Origin: CAVVTR01 sp963751245
Lineage (GTDB): Bacteria; Acidobacteriota; Thermoanaerobaculia; Thermoanaerobaculales; Thermoanaerobaculaceae
Assembly: GCA_963751245.1 (NCBI GenBank)
Contig: CAVVTR010000018.1
Location: 1-54,634 of the forward strand
Reading direction: 5' to 3'
DNA length: 54,634 nucleotides
The first letter of the stretch is position 1, and every line of letters starts with the position of its first letter. Positions 28,998 through 36,797 of this stretch are shown here, piece after piece. Under the pieces are notes generated by a model, which had not been told where the DNA came from, did no database searches, and saw nothing but the letters and a program-made list of their open reading frames with translations. A program made the translations under genes and the position numbers.

Positions 28998-30809
28998 TCA
29001 GGCGCCGGACCGGGGGCCGAACGCGTAGATCCACGGATAGCGGGCGGAGGTGCCGTCGGCGTCGAGGCGCCTCCGGAGCTCCTGCCGCACGGCCGGCGCG
29101 GTGACCTCCTGGAGGATGCGCGGATTGAGGTGCACCGCGCGCACCAGGTTGGTGAACCCCGCCTCCCGGTCGCCCTGCGCGAGGAGCTCCATGCCGAGGT
29201 CGAACCGGCTCTCGGGGCGGTCCGCCAGCGTCACCGCCGCCGAGAAGAAGTCCACCGCGCGGTTGCGCTGCCCTGCGTCCACGGCGAGGTTGCCGAGGGC
29301 GAGCTTGGTCTGCCAGGACCAGGGCGCCCAGCGCTCGAGCCGCTCCAGACGCATCAGCGCGAGCCGCGCCACCTCCCGCCCACGGAGCGGGTCGGGGGCC
29401 GCGCGCACGCTCGCGGACAGCACCCGCGCCTGCTCCACCGCGACGGCGAGGTTGTACTCCTGCCACGCGACGAGCGTTCCCGCCGCGGTGATCGCCACCA
29501 CGCCCGCGAGGCGCATCCAGGCGACGCGCACGGCCGGCTTCTCCGGAACCGGCAGCGGCGGCAGGACCAGCGCCCACAGCACCAGCCACTGCGCGGCGAC
29601 GGCCGCCAGGTGCAGGGGGAACTGCCCGAGGAGCAGCACGGCGGCGCCGGCCAGGAGAGGCCCCGGGGCCGGCGCGTCGCCGGCGCGGGCCTTCCCGCGG
29701 CGCAACGCCAGCACGACGGCGCCGCCCACGAGGAGCAGCCCGAGCAGGCCGGTCTCCGCCCCGAGCTGGAGCACGTCGTTGTGCGCTTCGCCGTAGCCGG
29801 TCACGAGCCCGAGCTTGAAGGCGCGGCGGGCCAGGGTGTCCTCGGAGAGGAAGCGGAACGAGTTCGCCCCGTACTGCCCGAAGCCCATCCCGGTGACGGG
29901 GTGGGAGGCGAGCATCCTGGCGGCGGCCGCGAAGCTGGCGCCGCGCCAGCTCCCCAGGCTCTCCCAGTCGCCGCTGCGGAGCTGGCCGGCCGCCGTGCGC
30001 AGGCGCGGTGCCAGCGGGGTCGCCACGGCACCTGCGAGAAGCAGGGCGGTCACGGCGGCCACCGCGAGGCCGCGCCGGCGGCGGGGCAGGTGCCGCCAGG
30101 CGAGCACGGCGAGCCCGGCGACCAGTGCGACGATGGCCGTGATCGTCTGGCTCACCGCCACGACGGCGGCCATGAGCAGCGCGGCGGCGGCGGCCGCCGC
30201 GCGTCCCCGCCGCCGGGCCACGGCGCGCTCGGCGGCGAGCAGCGCGGGGAGCACCAGGAAGACGCCGATGTCGCCCGGATTGCCCATGGTGCCCAGGAGG
30301 CCGAAGCGGCCCTTCCCGCTGTGGAGCATCTCGAAGCTCTGCGGCGCCCAGCCGGGAGCGAGGAAGAGCAGGGACGCGGCGGCCTCGGCGGCGCCCGTCC
30401 ACACGACGAGGGCGGCGGCGCGGCGCCGCTGGGGCTCGGCGAGCTGGCGGATCGCACCCCAGCCGAGACCGGCGAGGGCGACGGGGAGGAGCGTGGCCAG
30501 CACCTCGAGGAAGCGGGGCGCGGTGGCGGCGCTGGCCAGGCCGGCGGCCACCACCGCGAGCCAGGGCCACCACCAGGGGTCCGTCCACGCGGCCCGGTGA
30601 CGGAGGTTGCGGAGGAGGAACACCGAGGCGAGGCAGGTCCACGCGGCCAGCGCCAGGGCGGACTTGGGGAGCCGGAAGGGGTCGGAGGCCCGCACGCTCC
30701 AGACCAGCGGCACCGCGACGACGAGGACGGCCACGGCGGCCATCGCCGCGTGGCCGGCGAGGTCGGCGCCGGCGGACGCGCCGGGGGACGGGCGGCGGCT
30801 CCTCGTCAC
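28998..30809 (-). CDS. O-antigen ligase (Wzy/WaaL)-like membrane protein with C-terminal TPR region
   Basis: The 603-residue protein starts at GTG 30809, one base after the smc stop. It has about eleven or twelve transmembrane helices (about 20-410). The O-antigen ligase family landmarks are GTMGNPGDIGVFLVLPALL (the GNPN-like loop) and a large periplasmic loop with GMGFGQYGANSFRFL and EAHNDVLQLGAETGLLGLLL, including the HND motif. Residues about 430-590 are soluble and TPR-like (LALGNLAVDAGQRNRAVDFF, FDLGMELLAQGDREAGFTNL). Family members polymerise or ligate glycans at the periplasmic face. Which glycan is unknown, but a polysaccharide locus lies 17 kb away. Confidence 0.82.
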   Translation of the reverse strand: MTRSRRPSPGASAGADLAGHAAMAAVAVLVVAVPLVWSVRASDPFRLPKSALALAAWTCLASVFLLRNLRHRAAWTDPWWWPWLAVVAAGLASAATAPRFLEVLATLLPVALAGLGWGAIRQLAEPQRRRAAALVVWTGAAEAAASLLFLAPGWAPQSFEMLHSGKGRFGLLGTMGNPGDIGVFLVLPALLAAERAVARRRGRAAAAAAALLMAAVVAVSQTITAIVALVAGLAVLAWRHLPRRRRGLAVAAVTALLLAGAVATPLAPRLRTAAGQLRSGDWESLGSWRGASFAAAARMLASHPVTGMGFGQYGANSFRFLSEDTLARRAFKLGLVTGYGEAHNDVLQLGAETGLLGLLLVGGAVVLALRRGKARAGDAPAPGPLLAGAAVLLLGQFPLHLAAVAAQWLVLWALVLPPLPVPEKPAVRVAWMRLAGVVAITAAGTLVAWQEYNLAVAVEQARVLSASVRAAPDPLRGREVARLALMRLERLERWAPWSWQTKLALGNLAVDAGQRNRAVDFFSAAVTLADRPESRFDLGMELLAQGDREAGFTNLVRAVHLNPRILQEVTAPAVRQELRRRLDADGTSARYPWIYAFGPRSGA

Positions 30810-30810
30810 G

Positions 30811-33800
30811 TCAGTCCTCCATGCGGACCGAGACGATGCGGGACACGCCCGGCTCCTGCATCGTCACGCCGTAGAGCACGTCGGCGTGGGCCATGGTCCG
30901 CCGGTTGTGGGTGATGAGCAGGAACTGGGTGTCGCCGCTCATCTCCTGCAGGAGCCGGCAGAGCCGCTCCACGTTGGCGTCGTCGAGGGGCGCGTCGACC
31001 TCGTCGAGGACGCAGAACGGCGCGGGGCGGATGCGGAACAGGGCGAGGAGGAGGGCCACGGCGGCCAGGGCCTTCTCGCCCCCCGAGAGCAGCAGCACCG
31101 ACTGCGCGTGCTTGCCGGGCGGGCGGACCCGGATCTCGATGCCGGACTCCAGGGGGTTGTCGGGGTCGGACAGCTCGACGGTGGCGTCACCACCGCCGAA
31201 CAGCTGCTGGAAGACCGCCCCGAAGGCGGCACTGGCCTCTTCGAGAGTGGCGAGGAAGCGCTCGGCGCAGGTGGAGTCCAGCTCGCCGACGGTCTCGCCC
31301 AGGGATTCGAGGGAGCGCTCGAGGTCGCGGCGCTGCTCCTGGAGGAACCGGTGCCTCTCCTCGAGCTCGTCGCGTTCGCTGACGGCCAGCTCGTTGACCG
31401 GGCCCAGGGTCTCCAGGCTGGCGGAGAGCGCGGCCTCGCGCTCCTCCAATCCGGGGATGGCCGGCGCCTCCGGTGGCTCGGCGGGTAGCTCGACGGCGTC
31501 GCCCAGGGTGAGCGCGATGGCCTCGTGGAGCCGCTCCAGCGCGCCGTTGGCCTCGGCCAGGGCGACGCGGGCGTTGTGGGCCTCGTCGCGCGCCGCCAGG
31601 TGAGCGGTGCGGTCGCGCTCGGTCTCGGTCGAGGCGGCGGCGACGGTGGTCTTCAGCTCCGCCTCGCGCGCGGTGGCCGTCTCCGCCGCGCGGTGGGCCG
31701 CCGTCCCCTGGGCGAGGAGCTCGGCGAGATCGGCGCGGGCCGTGGCGGCCGCAGCGGCGGCCTGCTGCGCCCGGGTGTGCTGGGAGGCCTTCTCCTCCTC
31801 GGAGACGCGCTGCCGCTCCCGCAGGTCGGCGATCTCGCGGCGGTGGCGCTCGAGCTCCCGCCTGGCGGCGTTGGACCGCTCGGCGGCCAGGCTGGCGGCG
31901 CCCCTCTGGCGCTCCGCCTCGGTGGCCGCCGCGGCCGAGCGCTCGCGGGCGGCGTCCGCGGCACGCACGAGGGTGTCGACCTCCCCCTCCAGGCTGCCGG
32001 CCCGCTTCGACAGCCGCTCGGCCTCCTGCTGGAAGGTGTCGAGCTGCGTGCGGAGCGACGCGGCTTCCTGCTCCAGCCGGGCCGTCTCGGCCACCACCGC
32101 CTCGAGCTCGCGCTGCAGCCGGGAGCGCTCCCGCTGCAGCGCCTCGTGGGCCGAGGCCGTGGCCGCCAGGTGCTCAGCCGCCTCGCGGGCGGCGCCGTCG
32201 GCGGCCGCGAGACGTTGCGCCACCTCGGCGCGCTCCTCCTTGACCGTGGCCAGCTCGGCGCCGAGGCGCTCCTCGTCCGCGGCGAGCTCGGCCTCCCGCG
32301 TCGACGCCCGCCGCTCGCGGACGCGCAGCTCCAGGGCGCCGGGCACGGCCTGCCGGCGGCCCGGCAGCTCCACCCGCAGCCCGGAGCGCCGGCCGGCGTC
32401 GGGCAGCACCACCACCAGGTCCGGGTCCTCGACGGCGAGCCGCTCGGCCTCCGCCGCGTCCTCCGCCACCACCGCCCGCGGCAGCGTGCGGGAGATCCAG
32501 CCGAGGTGCTCCGGCGCGGCGCCGGCGCGCTGCAGAAGGGGTGAGGGCCGCGGCTCGAGCCCCGGGACCGCGACCGCGACCTCGAGGCGCCCCTCGATGC
32601 CCAGGCGCCCCTCGCGCAGGGCCGCGAGGGAGGCGGCATCGGCCAGTACCGGGATGTTGAGGAGATCGCCGTAGGCGCGGTCCAGCAGCGGGGCGACGTC
32701 GGCGGGGGGCTCGAGGAAGTCGGCGAGGGTCCCGAGGATCTTCTCGTCGGGTAGGTTCTTCGCCACCGCCTGGGGCACCGCCCGGCTCGCGGCGAGCTGC
32801 CGCTGCAGGCCCTCGAGCTCGTGGCGGACCTGCCAGCGCTCGTGGGCGACGCGGTCCCGGCCCGCGGCGAGCTCCTCGCTCCGGCGTGCCAGCTCCGCGG
32901 TTGTGCCCTGGAGCTCCCGGCGGGAGGCGTCGACCTGGCGGGCGTGCTCGCCGGCCTCCCGCTCGCGGTCGCCGGTCTGCTGCTCGCGCTCGGCGGCCTC
33001 GGCCAGGTGGACGGAGAGGCGCTCGTGCTCGGCGCCCATCCGCGTGCGCTGGAAAACGCACTGCTCGAGCTCGACCTCCGCCCGGTGCACGCGGTTGCGC
33101 GCCTCCGTGGCCGCGGCCGCGCCGGACAGGAGCCGGCGGCGCGCCTCCTCCGCCTGCGCGATGGCGGCCCGGGCGGCGGTGTCCGCCTCGCCGGCGGTGA
33201 CGGCGGCGGCGCCGGCCTCCTCCTCCCGCTCCCTCCGGGCGGCGTCGGCGACCTCGAGGGCGGCGGCAAGCTCGGCCTCGTGGACGGCGCCCCGGCCGGC
33301 CAGCGATCCGAGGCGCTGCGATTCCGCGGCCGCCGCGTCCCGGCGCCGCGACGCCTCCTCGAACTCCCGGCGGGCCGCCGCCTCCTCCGCCTCGCGGCGG
33401 GCGCCGGCGGCGTCCAGCCGCGCGGTCTCCTCGCGGGCCGCGCCGAGGCTCTCCTGCGCGGCGTCGAGCTCCCTCCGGAGCGCCTCGAGCCGGGCCTCGA
33501 CGCCGCCCAGGGTGCCGGCCGCCTCGGCCTCGCGGCCCTGGGCCTCGGCGGAGGCGGCGCGGCGGCTCTCGAGGTCGGCGGTGAGGACGACACGGCGGGC
33601 GGCGAGGAGGGAGGCCTTGACCTCGAGCAGCTCGTGGCGCAGCTCGCGGTGTCGCTCGGCCCGGCGGGCCTGCCGGCGCGCGGCGTCCAGGGCGCGGCGG
33701 ACCTCGGCGGCGACGTCGGACAGCCGGAGCAGGTTGGCCCTGGTCTCGGTCAGCTTGAGCTCCGCCTCGTGGCGGCGGGCACGGAACTTGGTGATGCCGG

Positions 33801-34299
33801 CGGCCTCCTCGAAGAGGGCGCGGCGCTCGGTGGCGCGGACCGAGAGCACCTGGCCGATCCTGCCCTGCTCGATGATGGCGTAGGCGCGCGTCCCGATGCC
33901 CACGTCCATGAGGTGGTCGAGGATGTCCTTGAGCCGCGTGCGGCGGCCGCCGAGCCGGTATTCGGAGGTGCCGTCGCGGGACACCCGGCGCGTGATGACG
34001 AGCTTGCCGTCGGTCTGGGCCCAGCGGCCGTCCGACGCCGCGAGGGTCAGGGCGACGGTGGCGGCGCCCCCGGGGATGCGGTCCGGGGAGCCGGCGAAGA
34101 TGACGTCGGACATGGTCTGAGAGCGGAGCAGCCGTGCCGACTGCTCGCCCAGGACCCAGGCGATGGCGTCGCAGATGTTGGACTTGCCCGACCCGTTGGG
34201 GCCGACGATGGCGGTGATGGGCGACGGGAAGGCGAGCTCCGCCCGCGCGGCGAACGACTTGAACCCTTCCAGGGTGAGCGAGGCGAGGCGCGGTCCCAT
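30811..34299 (-). CDS. smc: Chromosome segregation protein SMC
   Basis: The 1162-residue protein starts at the ATG ending at 34299. N-terminal LTLEGFKSFA and Walker A GPNGSGKSN (33-41) are followed by the Q-loop AIAWVLGEQSAR. Two long coiled coils rich in Ala/Arg/Glu flank the hinge (about 500-640; KILGTLADFLEPP, AYGDLLNIPVLADAAS). The C-terminal head has the signature LLSGGEKALAAVALLLA and Walker B FCVLDEVDAPLDDANVERL. Length fits bacterial SMC. With ScpAB (not in the window) it compacts and segregates the chromosome. Upstream is a TACCAT -10-like hexamer at 34318-34313. It is followed after one base by the O-antigen-ligase-like gene. Confidence 0.96.
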   Translation of the reverse strand: MGPRLASLTLEGFKSFAARAELAFPSPITAIVGPNGSGKSNICDAIAWVLGEQSARLLRSQTMSDVIFAGSPDRIPGGAATVALTLAASDGRWAQTDGKLVITRRVSRDGTSEYRLGGRRTRLKDILDHLMDVGIGTRAYAIIEQGRIGQVLSVRATERRALFEEAAGITKFRARRHEAELKLTETRANLLRLSDVAAEVRRALDAARRQARRAERHRELRHELLEVKASLLAARRVVLTADLESRRAASAEAQGREAEAAGTLGGVEARLEALRRELDAAQESLGAAREETARLDAAGARREAEEAAARREFEEASRRRDAAAAESQRLGSLAGRGAVHEAELAAALEVADAARREREEEAGAAAVTAGEADTAARAAIAQAEEARRRLLSGAAAATEARNRVHRAEVELEQCVFQRTRMGAEHERLSVHLAEAAEREQQTGDREREAGEHARQVDASRRELQGTTAELARRSEELAAGRDRVAHERWQVRHELEGLQRQLAASRAVPQAVAKNLPDEKILGTLADFLEPPADVAPLLDRAYGDLLNIPVLADAASLAALREGRLGIEGRLEVAVAVPGLEPRPSPLLQRAGAAPEHLGWISRTLPRAVVAEDAAEAERLAVEDPDLVVVLPDAGRRSGLRVELPGRRQAVPGALELRVRERRASTREAELAADEERLGAELATVKEERAEVAQRLAAADGAAREAAEHLAATASAHEALQRERSRLQRELEAVVAETARLEQEAASLRTQLDTFQQEAERLSKRAGSLEGEVDTLVRAADAARERSAAAATEAERQRGAASLAAERSNAARRELERHRREIADLRERQRVSEEEKASQHTRAQQAAAAAATARADLAELLAQGTAAHRAAETATAREAELKTTVAAASTETERDRTAHLAARDEAHNARVALAEANGALERLHEAIALTLGDAVELPAEPPEAPAIPGLEEREAALSASLETLGPVNELAVSERDELEERHRFLQEQRRDLERSLESLGETVGELDSTCAERFLATLEEASAAFGAVFQQLFGGGDATVELSDPDNPLESGIEIRVRPPGKHAQSVLLLSGGEKALAAVALLLALFRIRPAPFCVLDEVDAPLDDANVERLCRLLQEMSGDTQFLLITHNRRTMAHADVLYGVTMQEPGVSRIVSVRMED

Positions 34300-34379
34300 C
34301 GTCGAACCAAGGATGGTACCACCTCGGACTGCGGCACGTCCCGTTCCCGGGTTGGGGGAGGGGGACGCCGGCGGGGCGC

Positions 34380-35471
34380 TCAACGCCGTGGCGGCGACCA
34401 GACCCCGGCGACGGCGGCGCCGCACGACGGACAGCGCCCGTCCGCCCCGACGGAGCGGGCGCGGACGGCGAAGCCCCGGCGCTCCACCACGGTGGCGCCG
34501 CACGACGGACAGCGGGTGTTCTCCAGGCCCTCGACGCGGCCGGGAAGGTTGCCGGCGTACACGTACCGGAGCCCGGCGGCGCGGCCGATCTCCACCGCGG
34601 CGGTGACGGTGCCGGCCGGCGTCGGCGGCGGCCCGGTCATCTCGTAGTCGGGGTGGAAGGCGGTGAGGTGCCACGGGATGTCGGGGGAGACTCCGGCCAG
34701 GAAGGCGGCCATGTCGGTCAGCTCCTCGGCGCCGTCGTTGAGGCCGGGGACCAGGAGCGTGACGACCTCGGTCCAGACGCCCCGGCGGTGGAGCTCCCGG
34801 ATGGTGTCGAGCACGGCGTCGAGCCGTCCCCCGAGGGCGCGGTAGGTGCCCTCCCGGAAGGCCTTGAGGTCCACCTTGCAGGCGTCGAGGACCGGGGTGA
34901 GGTAGTCGAGCACCTCGGGCGTGGCGTGGCCGTTGGACACGAAGGTGGTGGCGAGGCCGGCGGCCCGCGCCGGCGCGAAGACGGCCCGGGCCCACTCCGC
35001 CGTGATCAGGGGCTCGTTGTACGTGCTCGTCACCACCTCGCACCGGTGTTCGAGGGCCGCGGCCACCAGGGCCTCGGGCGTGGCCTCCATGGTCTGCTCG
35101 GAGGCCCGGGGGTCGCGGAGCGCCTGGGAGGTGAGCCAGTTCTGGCAGTAGGAGCAGTGCAGATCGCACCCCAGCATGCCGAACGACAGGGCCCGGCTGC
35201 CGGGGAGGAAGTGGAAGAAGGGCTTCTTCTCGATGGGGTCCACCGCGGCTCCCGCGGTATAGCCCCACGGCACGCGGAGGGCGTCGCCCTCCCTCCACCG
35301 CACCAGACACACTCCCCGCGCTCCCTCGGCCAGCTTGCACCGGTGGGCGCAGGCGACGCAGACGAGCTTTCCCGACGGGTGGGGGCGGGCAAGATCGGCG
35401 CGCCGCGCCGTGAGACGGTCCAGACGTCTCGCCACGGTTCCCAGTGTGCGTCCCCGTGTTGACGATGGCAA
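34380..35471 (-). CDS. amrS: AmmeMemoRadiSam-type radical SAM enzyme (AmrS-like)
   Basis: The product has a zinc-type cysteine cluster at the start (CVACAHRCKLAEGARGVC), the radical SAM triad CDLHCSYC (CxxxCxxC) and family motifs EKKPFFHFLPGS, STYNEPL, FVSNGHAT and LVPGLND. AmrS-type proteins are pyruvate-formate-lyase-activase-like enzymes of the AMMECR1/Memo/radical SAM system; the reaction is unknown, and the AMMECR1 and Memo partners are not here. An extra C-terminal zinc ribbon (CPSCGAT near 325 and CPSCGAA near 352) is notable. The start is uncertain: TTG at 35471 gives 363 residues, while GTG at 35435 gives 351; neither has a strong ribosome site. Confidence 0.88.
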   Translation of the reverse strand: MPSSTRGRTLGTVARRLDRLTARRADLARPHPSGKLVCVACAHRCKLAEGARGVCLVRWREGDALRVPWGYTAGAAVDPIEKKPFFHFLPGSRALSFGMLGCDLHCSYCQNWLTSQALRDPRASEQTMEATPEALVAAALEHRCEVVTSTYNEPLITAEWARAVFAPARAAGLATTFVSNGHATPEVLDYLTPVLDACKVDLKAFREGTYRALGGRLDAVLDTIRELHRRGVWTEVVTLLVPGLNDGAEELTDMAAFLAGVSPDIPWHLTAFHPDYEMTGPPPTPAGTVTAAVEIGRAAGLRYVYAGNLPGRVEGLENTRCPSCGATVVERRGFAVRARSVGADGRCPSCGAAVAGVWSPPRR

Positions 35472-35487
35472 GAGTCACACCGAGAAT
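35459..35487 (+). promoter_or_regulatory. Sigma-70-type promoter of aroA
   Basis: TTGACG (35459-35464), exactly 17 bases, GAGAAT (35482-35487). Five of six -35 and four of six -10 bases match. The start near 35494 leaves a leader of about ten bases; AGGAGAGG lies just upstream of the GTG at 35505. Confidence 0.5.
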
Positions 35488-35504
35488 CGGAGGAGAGGAA
35501 GCAG

Positions 35505-36797
35505 GTGGACACACAGGAGCGTAGAGCCGTGGAGCTGCCGGCGGCGCCGCGCGGTCTTCGGGGCACCGTCACCGTACCGCCGTCCAAGAGCCTGACCCAG
35601 CGGGCCCTCGTGGCCGCCGTCATGGCCGGACCCGGCTCCGTGGTGCGCGGCCCCTCGGGGGCCGACGACCCCCGCCTCCTGGTTGAGGCGCTCCGCGCCG
35701 TGGGGTACGGCCTGACGTGGAAGGACGGCGCCGTCGCCGCCTCCGGCAGGGCGCCGGTGGCGGAGGCCACCCTGGACTGCGGCAACAACGGGACCGGGAT
35801 GCGATTCCTTCTCGCCCACGTGGCTTCGCTGCCCGGCACGTGGGTGGTGGACGGCGGCCCGCGGCTGCGCGAGCGCCCGGTGACGTCGTTGGTTGCGGCC
35901 CTCCGGGACCTGGGCGCGGACATCGCCGGGCTTGGGGCGCGGCCCGACGAGCTGCCCCTGCGGGTGAGGGGAGGCGGGCTCCGCGGCGGCGGCGTCGCCC
36001 TCGACGCAGCGCCCTCGAGCCAGTTCGTCTCCGCGCTGCTCCTGCTCGGCGCGGCGCTCCCCGGCGGCCTCGTGGTGTCGACGGCCGCGCGGCCCCCCTC
36101 ACGCCCCTACCTGGACCTCACCGTGGAGGTGCTGGAGGCCTTCGGCGCGCCGGCCAGCGTGGAGGAGGAGGGGCGCCGGTGCACCGTGGCGGGCGGCGCG
36201 CTGCGGCCTACGGAGTTCGCGGTGGAGGGCGACTGGTCGGCGGCGGCGTTCGCCATGGCGGCGGTGGCGGTGGCGGGGGGCGCCGTGGAGGTGAGGGGGC
36301 TCAGGGCGGCGAGCCGGCAGGGGGACGCCGTGGTGGCGGATCTGCTGGTCGCCACGGGGTGCACCGTGCGGGCGACGTCCGCGGGGCTGGCGGTGGAGGG
36401 CCCATCGCGGCGTCCCCTCGTCGCCGACCTGCGCGACGCCCCGGATCTGTTCCCGGCGATGGCCGTTGTGGTGGCGGCGGCGGGGGGGCGCCTGACCGGG
36501 CTCGAGGGGCTCGCCGCCAAGGAGAGCGATCGGCTCGCGGTGATGACCGTCCACCTGAGAAGGCTGGGCGTGCCGGTGCGGAGCGGACGGGGGTGGTTCG
36601 AGAGCGACGGCGGGCTCCACGCGGCCGCCGCCCCCGCCTCGCCGCTCTCCCCCGAGGCCGACCACCGGATCGCCATGGCTCTGGCCGCGGCCGGTTGCGT
36701 GGTGCCGGGGCTGCGCGTCTCGGACCCGGCGTGCGTGGACAAGTCGTGGCCCGGTTTCTGGCGCCAGTGGGCCACGCTGGTCGGGGGCCGCCCGTGA
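35505..36797 (+). CDS. aroA: 3-phosphoshikimate 1-carboxyvinyltransferase (EPSP synthase)
   Basis: The 430-residue protein starts at GTG 35505 with AGGAGAGG upstream. EPSP synthase motifs are present: TVPPSKSLTQRALVAA, LDCGNNGTGMRFLLA (GNxGTxxR loop), RERPVTSLVAALRDLGA, SSQFVSALLL, GDWSAAAFAMAAVA, DLFPAMAVVVAAA, AAKESDRLAVM and DHRIAMALA. It joins phosphoenolpyruvate to shikimate-3-phosphate. The Gly-Thr-Gly loop has GTGM where E. coli has GTAM, which places a glycine at the position that affects glyphosate binding. It is translationally coupled to the sigma-54 regulator by a GTGA overlap. Confidence 0.93.
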   Translation: MDTQERRAVELPAAPRGLRGTVTVPPSKSLTQRALVAAVMAGPGSVVRGPSGADDPRLLVEALRAVGYGLTWKDGAVAASGRAPVAEATLDCGNNGTGMRFLLAHVASLPGTWVVDGGPRLRERPVTSLVAALRDLGADIAGLGARPDELPLRVRGGGLRGGGVALDAAPSSQFVSALLLLGAALPGGLVVSTAARPPSRPYLDLTVEVLEAFGAPASVEEEGRRCTVAGGALRPTEFAVEGDWSAAAFAMAAVAVAGGAVEVRGLRAASRQGDAVVADLLVATGCTVRATSAGLAVEGPSRRPLVADLRDAPDLFPAMAVVVAAAGGRLTGLEGLAAKESDRLAVMTVHLRRLGVPVRSGRGWFESDGGLHAAAAPASPLSPEADHRIAMALAAAGCVVPGLRVSDPACVDKSWPGFWRQWATLVGGRP

